Positions 1 through 8,949 of a DNA stretch of 12,996 nt are shown one piece after another (the first letter of the stretch is position 1; each line of letters starts with the position of its first letter). The position numbers were made by a program, and so were the translations under genes. Source of the DNA: Collybiopsis luxurians FD-317 M1 (lineage: Eukaryota; Basidiomycota; Agaricomycetes; Agaricales; Omphalotaceae); assembly GCA_000827265.1 (NCBI GenBank), contig KN834965.1:1-12996 (forward strand). The letters are read 5' to 3'. Under the pieces are notes generated by a model. The model searched no databases. It was not told where the DNA came from and saw only the letters and a list, made by a program, of their open reading frames with translations.

Positions 1-223
1 AAATTATATTTTAAATATTATAGTTATGTATTAGTCTTGGATAATTCCACAATAAAAACCTTTTATTTGGCTGCAAATTCTTGCAGATTTGAGCTTCAAA
101 ATAAATCACATGATGTGCTCACTGTGAACTGTCTACAATCAAAAAAATTTCCTCATGGTCAAAACATGTTCATTAGTATTATAACTCATTGTATAAACAC
201 TATATATATGTTTATAGGTCTTG

Positions 224-300
224 TACTATACTAATATACTATACTATACTTGAGTATATTAACTTAATACAAAGCTTATACTAGTATATTATAGTATAAG
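224..300. repeat. AT-rich TACTA-type simple repeat with a perfect hairpin
   Basis: Bases 224-250 are degenerate tandem copies of TACTA/TATAC. Bases 275-283 (CTTATACTA) and 292-300 (TAGTATAAG) form a perfect 9-bp inverted repeat around an 8-nt loop. It could be a cruciform-prone microsatellite or the remnant of a small transposon. No terminal repeats or target duplication were found to support the latter. Confidence 0.5.
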
Positions 301-485
301 ATAATGTATTGTAAGTTGTTAACTAACAAGAATTCACAGTCACTATAATACAATATACAATATCCAAAATATAGTACTAAAACTACTTCAGTATAAGAGA
401 TTAAGATAAGAGTAATACCTACAGTACAACAAGAGGTAGAGTGAGTATAAGAAGAGACCAAAGAATATTTTAATTTTGTGTTCAT

Positions 486-665
486 ATTGTGAGGCCCTCA
501 GGATGCCTCAGAGATACCCAGGGCTCTCCAGAGAAGCTCAGGGAAGCACAGGGAAATTCAGGCTACCTTGAAAAAACTGAGTTTCCAAAGAATTGGGGGG
601 GTGTCTCTTGGCACCCTCAGTGCCCCCAGGATACCCAGGCCACCCAGGCACCCTAGACACCCTCA
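486..665. repeat. Imperfect C/G-rich low-complexity repeat
   Basis: Variants of CCTCAG, CTCAGG, CCCAGG and GGCACCCT recur irregularly, for example near 495-520 and 615-660, in sharp contrast to the AT-rich sequence around them. No fixed unit length is evident and no frame is convincingly coding. It may be a decayed minisatellite or part of a dispersed repeat. Confidence 0.35.
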
Positions 666-1081
666 AACTTCTTCAAGTTAGTTTATAGGTGCCAAGGCTT
701 TAGAGTATTTTTCCAGATGGATGTATAGTGTGGACAGATGTAGTTTGAGCAGAGTAAACAAGGAGCCTGAAAGCAAGCCCAAACCTCAAGTTTATGTGTA
801 ATGCATTGACCTGGTGCTTAAATTTTGCAGATGACAAATGTTATTGAGAACCTTGAGAATTTGAATTGAAACAGAAGCAATCTAACTTTGAGTTTCTCCC
901 CTAGGCATACTCTGACTTCAACTATGATTTTGAATAGGTACTTTTACAAAGAATTCTGACCCAGACACATGTTACTCTACTACTTGTCCTCAATGCCCTA
1001 CAGCAATGGTTAAGCATCTGAATGCACTCCAAAATGGATTCCAGAATTGGAATTCATTTCAGAGCAAAATCCAGTGCACAG

Positions 1082-1086
1082 ATACC
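1082..1086. repeat. Target-site duplication, left copy (ATACC)
   Basis: ATACC lies directly before the first base of the 5' LTR. The same five bases lie directly after the 3' LTR at 12140-12144. Ty3/gypsy integrases typically make 4-6 bp duplications, so this fixes the outer edges of one insertion event. Confidence 0.85.
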
Positions 1087-1261
1087 TGTTATGCCCTACA
1101 CTATTTTTTCCTCTCTCTCCAACCAGTACACTCACCCCACAACTCGATAATAGTCTTACCAATCAATTCGGCTCTCCAAATTCGACATGCGTTTTGCAAG
1201 GCAAACTAACCAGTTGCTCATTCCAACTTCTATTCATGAGACCACATGTCTTCCCACAGAG

Positions 1262-1268
1262 TATAAAA
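1262..1268 (+). promoter_or_regulatory. TATA box of the element promoter
   Basis: TATAAAA lies 32 nt before the segment that would have to be the RNA 5' end for self-priming. The same box is intact in the 3' LTR at 11621-11627. This spacing fits RNA polymerase II initiation. Confidence 0.65.
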
Positions 1269-1293
1269 GCCTTGTACCTATATCTCTCACGAT

Positions 1294-1305
1294 AATGCTG
1301 TTATT
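1294..1305 (+). promoter_or_regulatory. Probable RNA 5' end and self-primer (start of R)
   Basis: AATGCTGTTATT is the exact reverse complement of 1782-1793, immediately after the LTR. In Tf1 of fission yeast the first 11 nt of the mRNA pair with the primer-binding site and prime cDNA after RNase H cleavage. Here the match is 12 bp and sits at the correct distance from the TATA box. The 3' LTR copy (11653-11664) has one mismatch (C for T). Confidence 0.75.
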
Positions 1306-1781
1306 ACCTGAACTATCTTGATCTGTGTTGTTTCTGTTCTCTTGTTCACTAGTCTATAATATTATTCTGCTTAACACTGAGTCGAGCAAACCCCATTGAC
1401 ACCAAGTCACTGGCATATCCACTTCTCACTTGTCGAACTGATTGACAAGACTATATGATTGCCGTAGCCTTTTGAATATTCCATCTCGTAGGGTAAATGG
1501 ACACCGAGTCATGAACTTTCCAAGTCAATCCTCATTAATACCGTCTTAATGAGTTCTCTTGATATACAATCTCTAGTCGCACCAAGCTACTAGATTTGTT
1601 ATTTGACACTCGAGGATCATTCCTCTATATCAAATACTCAAACCGTACAGGACTCGATCACTTGTCATACGTAGTGACTCCCCATTGCGTACTCTGTCTT
1701 GGCTGTGGTATAAGAAATTACTTTCTATTCACTGAACCTGCTACAAGCTTCTAACAACAAAGGTAGTAAAGGTCCTAACAA

Positions 1782-1793
1782 AATAACAGCATT
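1782..1793 (+). promoter_or_regulatory. Primer-binding site, self-priming type
   Basis: AATAACAGCATT begins one base after the terminal CA of the 5' LTR, where a primer-binding site belongs. It is perfectly complementary to 1294-1305 in the same transcript. No match to a tRNA 3' end is obvious (tRNA ends carry CCA, so the site would usually start TGG). Self-priming is therefore the better reading. Confidence 0.75.
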
Positions 1794-1808
1794 CTCTCCA
1801 TCACTGAG

Positions 1809-4800
1809 ATGTCTGGGAACCTGTGAAACATTTTGTAAGTGAACAAGAAAGACGGCATCAAGAACAAGAATGCCAAAGAGCAGTGAGAGCTACAAGGTTC
1901 CAGAGAAGAGAGGAGCAATGTGGAGCTTCTACACTGGATGACCGCTCAGTTTCATCAGTGCCTGCGAGAGGTGCCATACTCTCAAGAATGGGGGAAACTT
2001 TGGAAAATAATGATAAAAATCTGTTTGACCTGGAAAATCCTGTTGAACACAGGTCTCCTCATGTTCCAGGACACCTGGTCTCGACACCATATGTTTTGAG
2101 TTGCTCCCAGCGAGGTCAGCCATATCATATGGCAGCTAGAGCTGACTCGAGGCTAGCCATGAGGCCAACACAAAGTGCCCCAATAACACCCAAAAAAGGA
2201 AGGGAACAAGAAACAATTCATTTATCAGAATTAACTTGTTCCCTGGAAGATCCTTGAGGCTTTAGTGTGGGAGTCAGCTCAACATGCCCCTTCCACATGC
2301 CAACTCATCCTGAGAACAAGGATTATTATGAAGATATTGGCTTATCTCCAATGACACAATATACATCTATAGGGGCGAGACGCAAGGTCATCTCCCCATT
2401 AGAACATATCAGATGTCCACTTCCTCTCACACCAAGAGAAGAAGAATCTAAATTTGCATTGCAACAATCAGAATGAGAGATGAGTCAGGGGTTATACTCG
2501 TCGGTGCCACTCTCATTAAGGGGCCTACAATCTCCGTTCAATTTAAAACAGTCTACTCTGATAGTAGAAAGCGACACAATACAGGCTCAGGGATTGTTGA
2601 GCCCAATCCCTGATATAGGTAGAAGAACTGTCTCATCACTGGAGCAAAGCAGTCTGTTACCTGCTCCTCCAATGACAGAAGAATTCGTGAAGGAGACACA
2701 GAATTGGAACCGCGAGAGTTCCTTAATGTCCCCTCCCTATCAGAATGTTCATGTTGTACCATCGACAGAATTAACACATCAATTGGTTGATTTACTTCAA
2801 ATCAATCAATGCACATGTTTCAAATTAATAAAGGCAATGCAATATTATATTCGAATTATTAATGGTTGAGACCCAGAAATGAACAACAATTTCTGGGTTC
2901 TAGCTGCCTATTTTCGGAAACATCTAATGCAATGACCTTCCCAGTTACCTAATGGGATAAATAATGAAATATTCCAGTCGAAAGAAGTATACGAGGGAGC
3001 CCTATGGCTATCACAGCTGATTATGGATCCTGAACAAATGGAAATGGTGAATGAGGCCACCATGAGGCATCTCGAGTCAATACAAAAATTGTGAATCGAT
3101 TTTCCGCTCAATACAATAGTGGATAACAAAGAGAGGAAAAATTTGAACTCTCCTATGTTATCACTATTAGATAAAGTGGAACAAGGACAATCTGCAAGAG
3201 CAGACAACCTTATTGGGGGTTACAGTTATACAAGTCAATTTCGGGACCAGCAGAAAATAGCTCAGGTGGCAAAGGAGTATCGTAATTCTATGGGAAATAC
3301 TAATACTCCAAGCTATGAGGATCTGGAAGAGTTGAGACAACTTCCACCCACTGAACTGGACCGCAGGCTGCTGATAGTACCTGAAGAAAGGGGTGAACAC
3401 CAGGTGAGGACAGCCGATGGGGTTTGAGAACTCAAACCCTCCTCAGGAAAGGCTTGAAGGGAGGAAAATGAATTCTTTTCAGAAAGAACTGCAAGATGTT
3501 TGGCATTGCAAAATGCCAGCAACATGCTGATGAGTGCAATAAATCCTCGAGACAAGGATATTCACCTAGCGAAGCAGTACAAGGAGAGAATCCATGGGGA
3601 TGTGGGAGGCTCCTGGGTAATAAAAGCCCAGGTGGACTCAATGACAGATGAGCCAGAAGCTGCTAAGACCACAGGGGATCCTCATATGAGTCTCGAAACC
3701 CAAACCAAGCAGGAGATTTTCTGTCCCAGAGCAGAACATTTGCAAGCTGGAAGCTCAAAAGTACATATTGGAGGAGAAATTCCTCTCGATGCAGCTTTAT
3801 GATTGGAAAGATAGGCTGCCTGAGACAAGTATGCTGTATCAACGACTCATTTTGCTAATGAAACTCACCCTGTGGGCCAATATCCCAAACAAACAGTGAC
3901 AGAGCCCAATTTGGGATGCTCTTTATGGCTGAATCATTTAGGATTTAGGACTGACAGTCCGACATACCATAGGAGAGAAACACCCAAAGCTTTCCATGAG
4001 AATAATCACTTGGAAGGACCTGGTTGGAATGCCAGGGGTTTGGTAAATTTCCCAAACACCACCAGACTGGGAATTCCTTTCTCATCTCGATATTCAGATC
4101 CTGGAAACACAGCCTGAGTTGGTGAACAGCAAAACCAATGGGAGACATCGGGACCTAGTCAGGTAAAACAGTGGAATATGGCATATGCCCCACCTTCAGG
4201 GGAAAGGAATGAATTTGAGAATGAAGGATTTAACTTCATGAGAAGTCGAGATAACTGGGACCTTTCATTTTCTGAAGATCAGCTCTGCCCTTCAGCTCTC
4301 AAGACTCATCACCCAATGCCTCCATTAGAGAAAAAGGAATTCACTCCCCTACAAAATGTAAAGGGTATAGGGAAAGTGGTTAATCCTTTCGCTAAGGAAT
4401 CAAGTCGCCAGATTTCCCAACCACTGAGAGCCTCAGAAGTCCTCCCTCAACAGCCTGCAATTCAACAGACAGTGCATGTCCCACCACCAGTAGTTGTGGA
4501 AACTGCTCCTCAGGCAGCAGGATTCACTCCACCTGTATTTACAGCTGCTCCTAGGCAATACGTCCACCCGACGGCCAGAAATTCTGACTCAATACCTGCA
4601 ATCCCACATAGATCACTGGGATGAGTAATGAATGATTATCACCCTATCGTCTTGACACAGCAAGAACTGGCAAGAGTTCCAGCTGATCAATATTGGAGAT
4701 CAGGGACTCGAGAGTATAGACCCTATGTAGCTGAGCTGACATATGACTACTCAAATCGTGCCAGTACCTATAGAGGGTACAGAGTAGCAGGAGCTCCAGG

Positions 4801-4930
4801 AGGACCTCCAGGAGGACCTCTGTATGGAGGAGTCATGCAGATGGGAGGAATTAGTGAGGGAAATTTGGAGAGAGAAAGAGATAGTAGAAATGGCAGTTTT
4901 AGAGGGGGATCTGGAGGTGGTGGACCAGGG
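1809..4930 (+). pseudogene. Gag N-terminal extension, about 1,040 codons, decayed
   Basis: One reading frame (that of base 1823) runs from just after the primer site to about 4930. Its clean parts are interrupted only by TGA: 2255, 2474, 2867, 2933, 3092, 3425, 3455, 4115 and 4622. Near 3690-3890 the sequence reads better in the next frame (a Lys/Glu-rich, helix-like stretch at 3723-3896), implying two compensating indels. The protein is polar, rich in Gln, Glu, Arg, Pro and Ser. It has a Pro/Val/Gln-rich part near 4440-4560 and a Gly/Pro-rich part near 4790-4930. I recognise no domain in the first 900 or so codons. The nearest ATG (1809) is out of frame, so the start is lost or followed by an indel. 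It leads into the capsid after a one-base shift near 4925-4935. It could be a separate ORF, but the Gly/Pro-rich run directly before capsid favours gag. Confidence 0.7.
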
Positions 4931-6288
4931 GACCAGGTAGTCCAGGAGGACCACCCAATGATCCTGATGATTGGGGGTCAAATCACGACGCATATTGGCA
5001 CCCAGCAAATGGATGGGTAGCTGTACGAGGCCCCAGAGGCAAAAGAGGAGAACCAGGTCCCGCAGGACAAGATGCGAGTCAGATTCCGGAATTCAATCAG
5101 CAAAAAGATCAATTAAATAAGGAAGCAAAACTCAATGTCAAAAAACCTGACCCTTTCAATGGCTCTGATAGGTGGAAATGGGAACCTTTCCTCTTGCAAG
5201 TCCGTCGCACTTTCATGGCCAAACCTACTATCTATGAGAACGACTCAGATAAAATTGGTTTTGCTGTCTCATATTTGACAGGGGCAGCAGCTACTCATTA
5301 CAATAATTTGTTGAAACAGGAAGAAGCTGGAATCCCCGTCCCTGCTCTCCATACTTGGATTGACTTTGTCGCAGAGTTTACATTGTATTTTGGACTATTC
5401 GATCCTGCACGAGATGCACAGGTGAAACTGGCCTGGATCAAGCAGATGGACAATAAATTGTTTGTGACATTTATCATTCGATTCCAGGAGTATGCATTCA
5501 AGATGGGATACAATGACACAGCATTAGTAGCAATGCTCAGAGGGGCAGTAACCAGGAGTCTCAATATTACAGTAGCAGCTCAAACTCATCCCCCTCAGAA
5601 TTATCCACAATGGGTACAGCAATTCCAGGAGTTGGACAATTTGATTCGTGCAACCAATGCAGCTCACTCTCGTGGAGGAAATTCTGGTTTTGGGATGTAT
5701 AATCCTATGGCCCCATCGAATCCTCAAAACTCTAACCCACGACAAGGATCCAATAATAATAATACCCAGCAAGCAGGGGGTCAACAAGGTAGGAATCAAG
5801 GTAATTGGACCAATCGACAAAGAGGAGCTGCAGCTTGGGATAGTAATGTAAATTCAGACAATATTAGTGGTACAGTATATGGACAATCTGAAGACTTTGC
5901 GAGTGCCTCGAGTCAGAATGCAAATAGTGGAGAAGGCTTAGAAAATCAGGGAGGAAATGATGGAATCTCGAAAAACCCAGGAGATGAAGAATTCCTACAG
6001 GTGATTTGAGCTGCCAGAACCCCTGAGCAAGTTGAAGAGTTCCATTGACATTGTAAACTAGGACTCTGTTATAACTGTGGCGGATCAGACCATATCAGTA
6101 AAGATTGCAAGAATCGGGAGAATTGGGACCCTCTAAAAAATGGAACTTCGAGTATAAATAATCAACAAAGTGACCAGTTGAGGGCTGCAACCTTCACTCT
6201 AGAAGGGGACCCATCTAACAATGAGATTTGGAATGTCAAGATAGAAAACAACTTGGGAAAAGTGGAGGGGATTCCAGAGACACACTGA
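4931..6288 (+). pseudogene. gag: Gag capsid and nucleocapsid region
   Basis: This frame (that of base 5194) opens with Gly/Pro-rich sequence, then a collagen-like Gly-X-Y run GPRGKRGEPGPAGQD (5029-5073). The capsid domain of the Retrotrans_gag type starts near KKPDPFNGSDRW (about 5140) and runs to about 5670. A Gln/Asn/Gly-rich linker follows. A CCHC zinc knuckle, CYNCGGSDHISKDC (6067-6108), binds RNA. Two in-frame TGA codons at 6007 and 6046 stand where Arg would fit (CGA to TGA). The frame ends at TGA 6286, 8 codons after the slippery site. If that TGA is itself decay, the next stop is TAA at 6340. The gene builds the virus-like particle that packages element RNA. Confidence 0.88.
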
Positions 6289-6318
6289 GAGCAGCCTGGA
6301 ATCCAAAAAACCCTGCTC
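6255..6318 (+). promoter_or_regulatory. -1 ribosomal frameshift signal: slippery heptamer plus H-type pseudoknot
   Basis: G|GGA|AAA at 6255-6261 lies in the gag frame and has the X-XXY-YYZ form. A 7-nt spacer follows. Stem 1 pairs 6269-6277 (GGATTCCAG) with 6296-6304 (CTGGAATCC), 9 perfect bp. Stem 2 pairs 6289-6294 (GAGCAG) with 6313-6318 (CTGCTC), 6 perfect bp. Loops are 11 nt, 1 nt (6295), and 8 nt of A-rich sequence (AAAAAACC, 6305-6312). A -1 slip moves exactly from the gag frame into the pol frame. The gag stop (6286) falls inside loop 1. It would set the Gag to Gag-Pol ratio. It is seen directly in sequence; function is inferred. Confidence 0.85.
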
Positions 6319-6389
6319 AAGCAGTCTGTTGTGGGGCAGTAATAGAAAAAACATCCCCAGCTCATCTCTCGTCTTGCTCTAACAACTCA

Positions 6390-6758
6390 TTTCTCATCTT
6401 GACACATTTCCCTTTCTCCGATTCCGAAAATCTAAGCTATAATACTCTTATTGATTTGGGCGCAACTCATTCTTTTATTGATAAAAACCTTGCAGAAAAA
6501 TTCCCAAAAAATATCTCCAATTTAGATACTCCAATTCCACTTGAACTATTCAATGGTCAACCAACTTCAGCAGGGGATATAACAAAAATCTTTAAAGATA
6601 CTATCAGCTTTGCCAACGGTTCAATTCAAACAGTCGAATTCCTAATAACCCAACTACACCCAACAGCTCCTATCGTGTTAGGTTTACCATGGCTCAAAGA
6701 ATTCAATCCTGAAATAAATTGGAAGGATTTGACTTTGACATTCCAAGGAAGAGAATGA
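6390..6758 (+). pseudogene. Retropepsin-like aspartic protease domain
   Basis: This domain would cleave Gag and Gag-Pol. The active-site loop reads TLIDLGATHSFID, where the family has D-S/T-G-A. The Asp (6453-6455) is intact, but the Ser position is Leu (TTG, 6456-6458), one C-to-T change from TCG. Downstream PIVLGLPWLKEFNPEINW matches the ILG flap-side motif and the W-L...NP-I-W signature usual in gypsy proteases. The domain ends near the in-frame TGA at 6756. The substitution at the active site probably weakens or kills activity. Confidence 0.85.
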
Positions 6759-7559
6759 ATTTCAGCTTCACTAGTTGATTCATTCACTGGTACATGGAAT
6801 TTGAATACTAGTGAGATGCAGAATACCTCAGTCCCTGACTCAAAACACAAATCAGCTTATAAAGAACAAGAAAATGTGGATGTAGACTCATCGGTTTTGG
6901 AACTCAATGAATGGTTGCTTTATATGAATTGGGCTCATGATTACAACAAGGATCTCAAAAAATGGAAAAATAAATACAATATAGGGGACAATGGAAATGG
7001 ATACTCTGAGAAAGCATTGAAAGCTTGGGCAGAAAGGATTGACGAAAGAAGTTCAAAACTGCCAGCATACAAGCAGAAATGGAGGTGGATATATAAACAA
7101 GTTGGAAAATTGCATCAGGATTCTATTCCACAAGGCCTGCTGACAAGGGTATTAAATATCTCAAAAACCTCTGCACTCCAACAACAGAGAAAACATATGA
7201 AATGAGGGATGAAGATAGGAAAACCTGAAAAGGTCAAAAGGAGAATGGGCCCAAACCTCCCAGGCAAGGCAGTAAGTCTCATCAGTGCAGCTGCAATGGA
7301 CACTATAATATGAGACAGGATGCCTGCCTATTTCCTGCATATCACCACAGTCTCGAATCAAGTGAATAATGATGATACCACTAATATGGAAAAATCTGCA
7401 ACTCACGAGTCGATTTGAGGAAATAGGGAAGCTACAGAAAAACTTCTGACAGAAGCAGAGACTGGAGAATCTCAAAAAGACAAAGAAGAGATACTCAAAC
7501 ATGTTCCTGAGAAGTATTGAGACTTCTTGGATGTGTTCTCCCCAGGAGAAGTGAAGGTC

Positions 7560-8330
7560 TTACCTCCACACTGTCCGTACAATTTAAAAATCAAGACAGA
7601 AGGAGACTCAGCCCCTCCCTTTGGGAAACTCTATAACATGTTGGAAATGGAGCTAAAAGCCCTAAAGGATTATATCAATGAGATGCTAGGGAAAGGGTTT
7701 ATTCGAGCCTCCAACTTGCCTGCTGGAGCTCCAGTTCTATTTGTAAAAAAGAAGGACAGAAGCCTAAGACTTTGTGTTGACTATTGGGCCTTAAATCAAA
7801 TTACAAGGAAGAATAGGTATCCCTTACCCCTTATAGGCCCACTTGTCGACCAACTACAAAAGGCAAAATATTTTATGAAACTCAATTTGAGAGCAGGATA
7901 TAACAATGTCCGAATAGCAGAAGGCCATGAGTGGAAAACAGCATTTTGTACACAATACAGATCCTACGAAATGTTGGTCATGCCTTTCAGGTTAACAAAC
8001 GCCCCCTCGGCTTTCCAATTTTTTATGAATGACATTTTCCATGATTTACTGGATGTATGCATGGTTATTTACTTGGATGACATTCTCATTTATTTGGATG
8101 ATGAAAAAACCCATGAGGAACAAGTCTGAAAGGTATTACAAAGGCTACAAAACAACCACCTACATGCAAAACCAGAAAAATGCAGTTTCAACACTGACAC
8201 AGTTGAATATTTGGGGGTAATAATAAATCCTAAAGGAGTGTCGATGGATCAGTCCAAAGTCAAAGCCATAACATCTTGGCCGGTTCCATGGAATATAAAA
8301 GAACTGCAATCATTCCTGGGTTTTGCAAAT
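7560..8330 (+). pseudogene. Reverse transcriptase domain
   Basis: RNA- and DNA-dependent DNA polymerase. Visible blocks are [17 protein letters not shown], the FVKKKD...LRLCVDY block, motif A as [13 protein letters not shown] (about 7878-7916), the LTNAPSAFQ block, and the YLDD box at 8070-8081. Motif A normally reads LDLR; here its catalytic Asp is Asn (AAT, 7884-7886), explained by CTCGAT to CTCAAT. Other CpG-explicable changes are Trp for Arg (TGG, 7785), Arg for Gly (AGG, 7989), and Leu for Ser after YLDDILIY (TTG, 8094). An in-frame TGA lies at 8127. The domain is inactive as it stands. Confidence 0.93.
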
Positions 8331-8474
8331 TTCTATCGCAGATTTATTGACAATTATAGTGGCGTAATGAAAGCCCTAACATCACTACTGCAAAAGGATG
8401 CCATTTGGCATTGGGACAAGTCGTGTCAAAGGTGTTTCGATTTATTAAAAAATGCCTTTACACATGCCCCGGTG

Positions 8475-8840
8475 CTATGACATTTTGACCCAGAACTTCC
8501 AATTATTCTGGAATGTGGTGCATCAGATTGGGCAATAGCAGGAATATTGTCTCAACTGGATCCGAAAACTGGAGAAATACATCCGATTGCTTTTCATACT
8601 AGGTCCATGATACCAGCGGAAATAAATTACAATATTTATGACAAGGAGCTACTGGCTATTGTGGAATGTTTTAAAGTTTGGAGAGCCTATTGTGACAGTT
8701 TGAGATTCCAAATCCAAGTTTATTCTGATCACAATAACCTGCAGTGGTTTATGACTACCAAACAGCTGTCGGTGAGACAAGTGAGGTGGTCAGAGGCCTT
8801 ATCAGGATTCCATTTCTGAATCAACTATAGACCCAGAACT
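8475..8840 (+). pseudogene. RNase H domain
   Basis: Degrades RNA in RNA:DNA hybrids during cDNA synthesis, and in self-priming elements also releases the primer. The segment LECGASDWAIAGILSQ corresponds to the first catalytic block. The usual Asp before Ala-Ser is Gly here (GGT, 8517-8519), an A-to-G change that is not CpG-type. The Glu block (YDKELLAIVE) and the second Asp block (VYSDHNNLQWF) are present. The domain is followed by the conserved INYRP tail (8820 onward). TGA codons interrupt at 8478 and 8817, both plausible former Arg codons. Confidence 0.85.
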
Positions 8841-8949
8841 TTGGGAGCAAAACCAGATGCTTTGACGAGACAAGCAGATGTATACCCAAAGAAAGGAATC
8901 GATAGGGACTCTGCCAGAGCAGGAAGAGAGCAGATATTGATTCCTCCAG

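Larger units (their letters stand above)
1..1081. other. Left host flank, no gene recognised
   Basis: This is host DNA next to the insertion. Bases 1-480 are very AT-rich. Bases 486-665 are richer in C/G and low in complexity, and 666-1081 is unremarkable. The reading frames here are short, carry no recognisable domain and lack codon structure. I see no tRNA, rRNA or clear gene edge. Confidence 0.6.
1087..1780 (+). repeat. 5' LTR (694 bp)
   Basis: It starts TGTTATGCCC and ends CCTAACA, giving a perfect 5-bp terminal inverted repeat (TGTTA/TAACA). Bases 1161-1780 align without gaps to 11520-12139, with about 38 differing bases in 620 by hand count. Bases 1087-1160 have no counterpart at the 3' end. 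It holds a TATA box at 1262-1268 and a probable RNA start near 1294, so U3 is about 1087-1293. The ATACC duplication immediately before 1087 supports this start. Confidence 0.88.

Noticed and set aside
37..1295. Short ORFs in the left flank and 5' LTR
   Set aside because: They are short, low in complexity or overlap in several frames, and have no domain or conserved start context. The two near 1006-1295 run across the flank/LTR boundary.
2553..2777. Minus-strand ORFs within gag and pol, for example 2553-2777, 5298-5564, 7161-7502 and 9298-9525
   Set aside because: They are shadows of the plus-strand gag and pol frames and show no domain of their own.
4925..4940. A second programmed -1 frameshift inside gag
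   Set aside because: No X-XXY-YYZ heptamer in the right register and no clear downstream pairing were seen. A lost G in a G-run is simpler.
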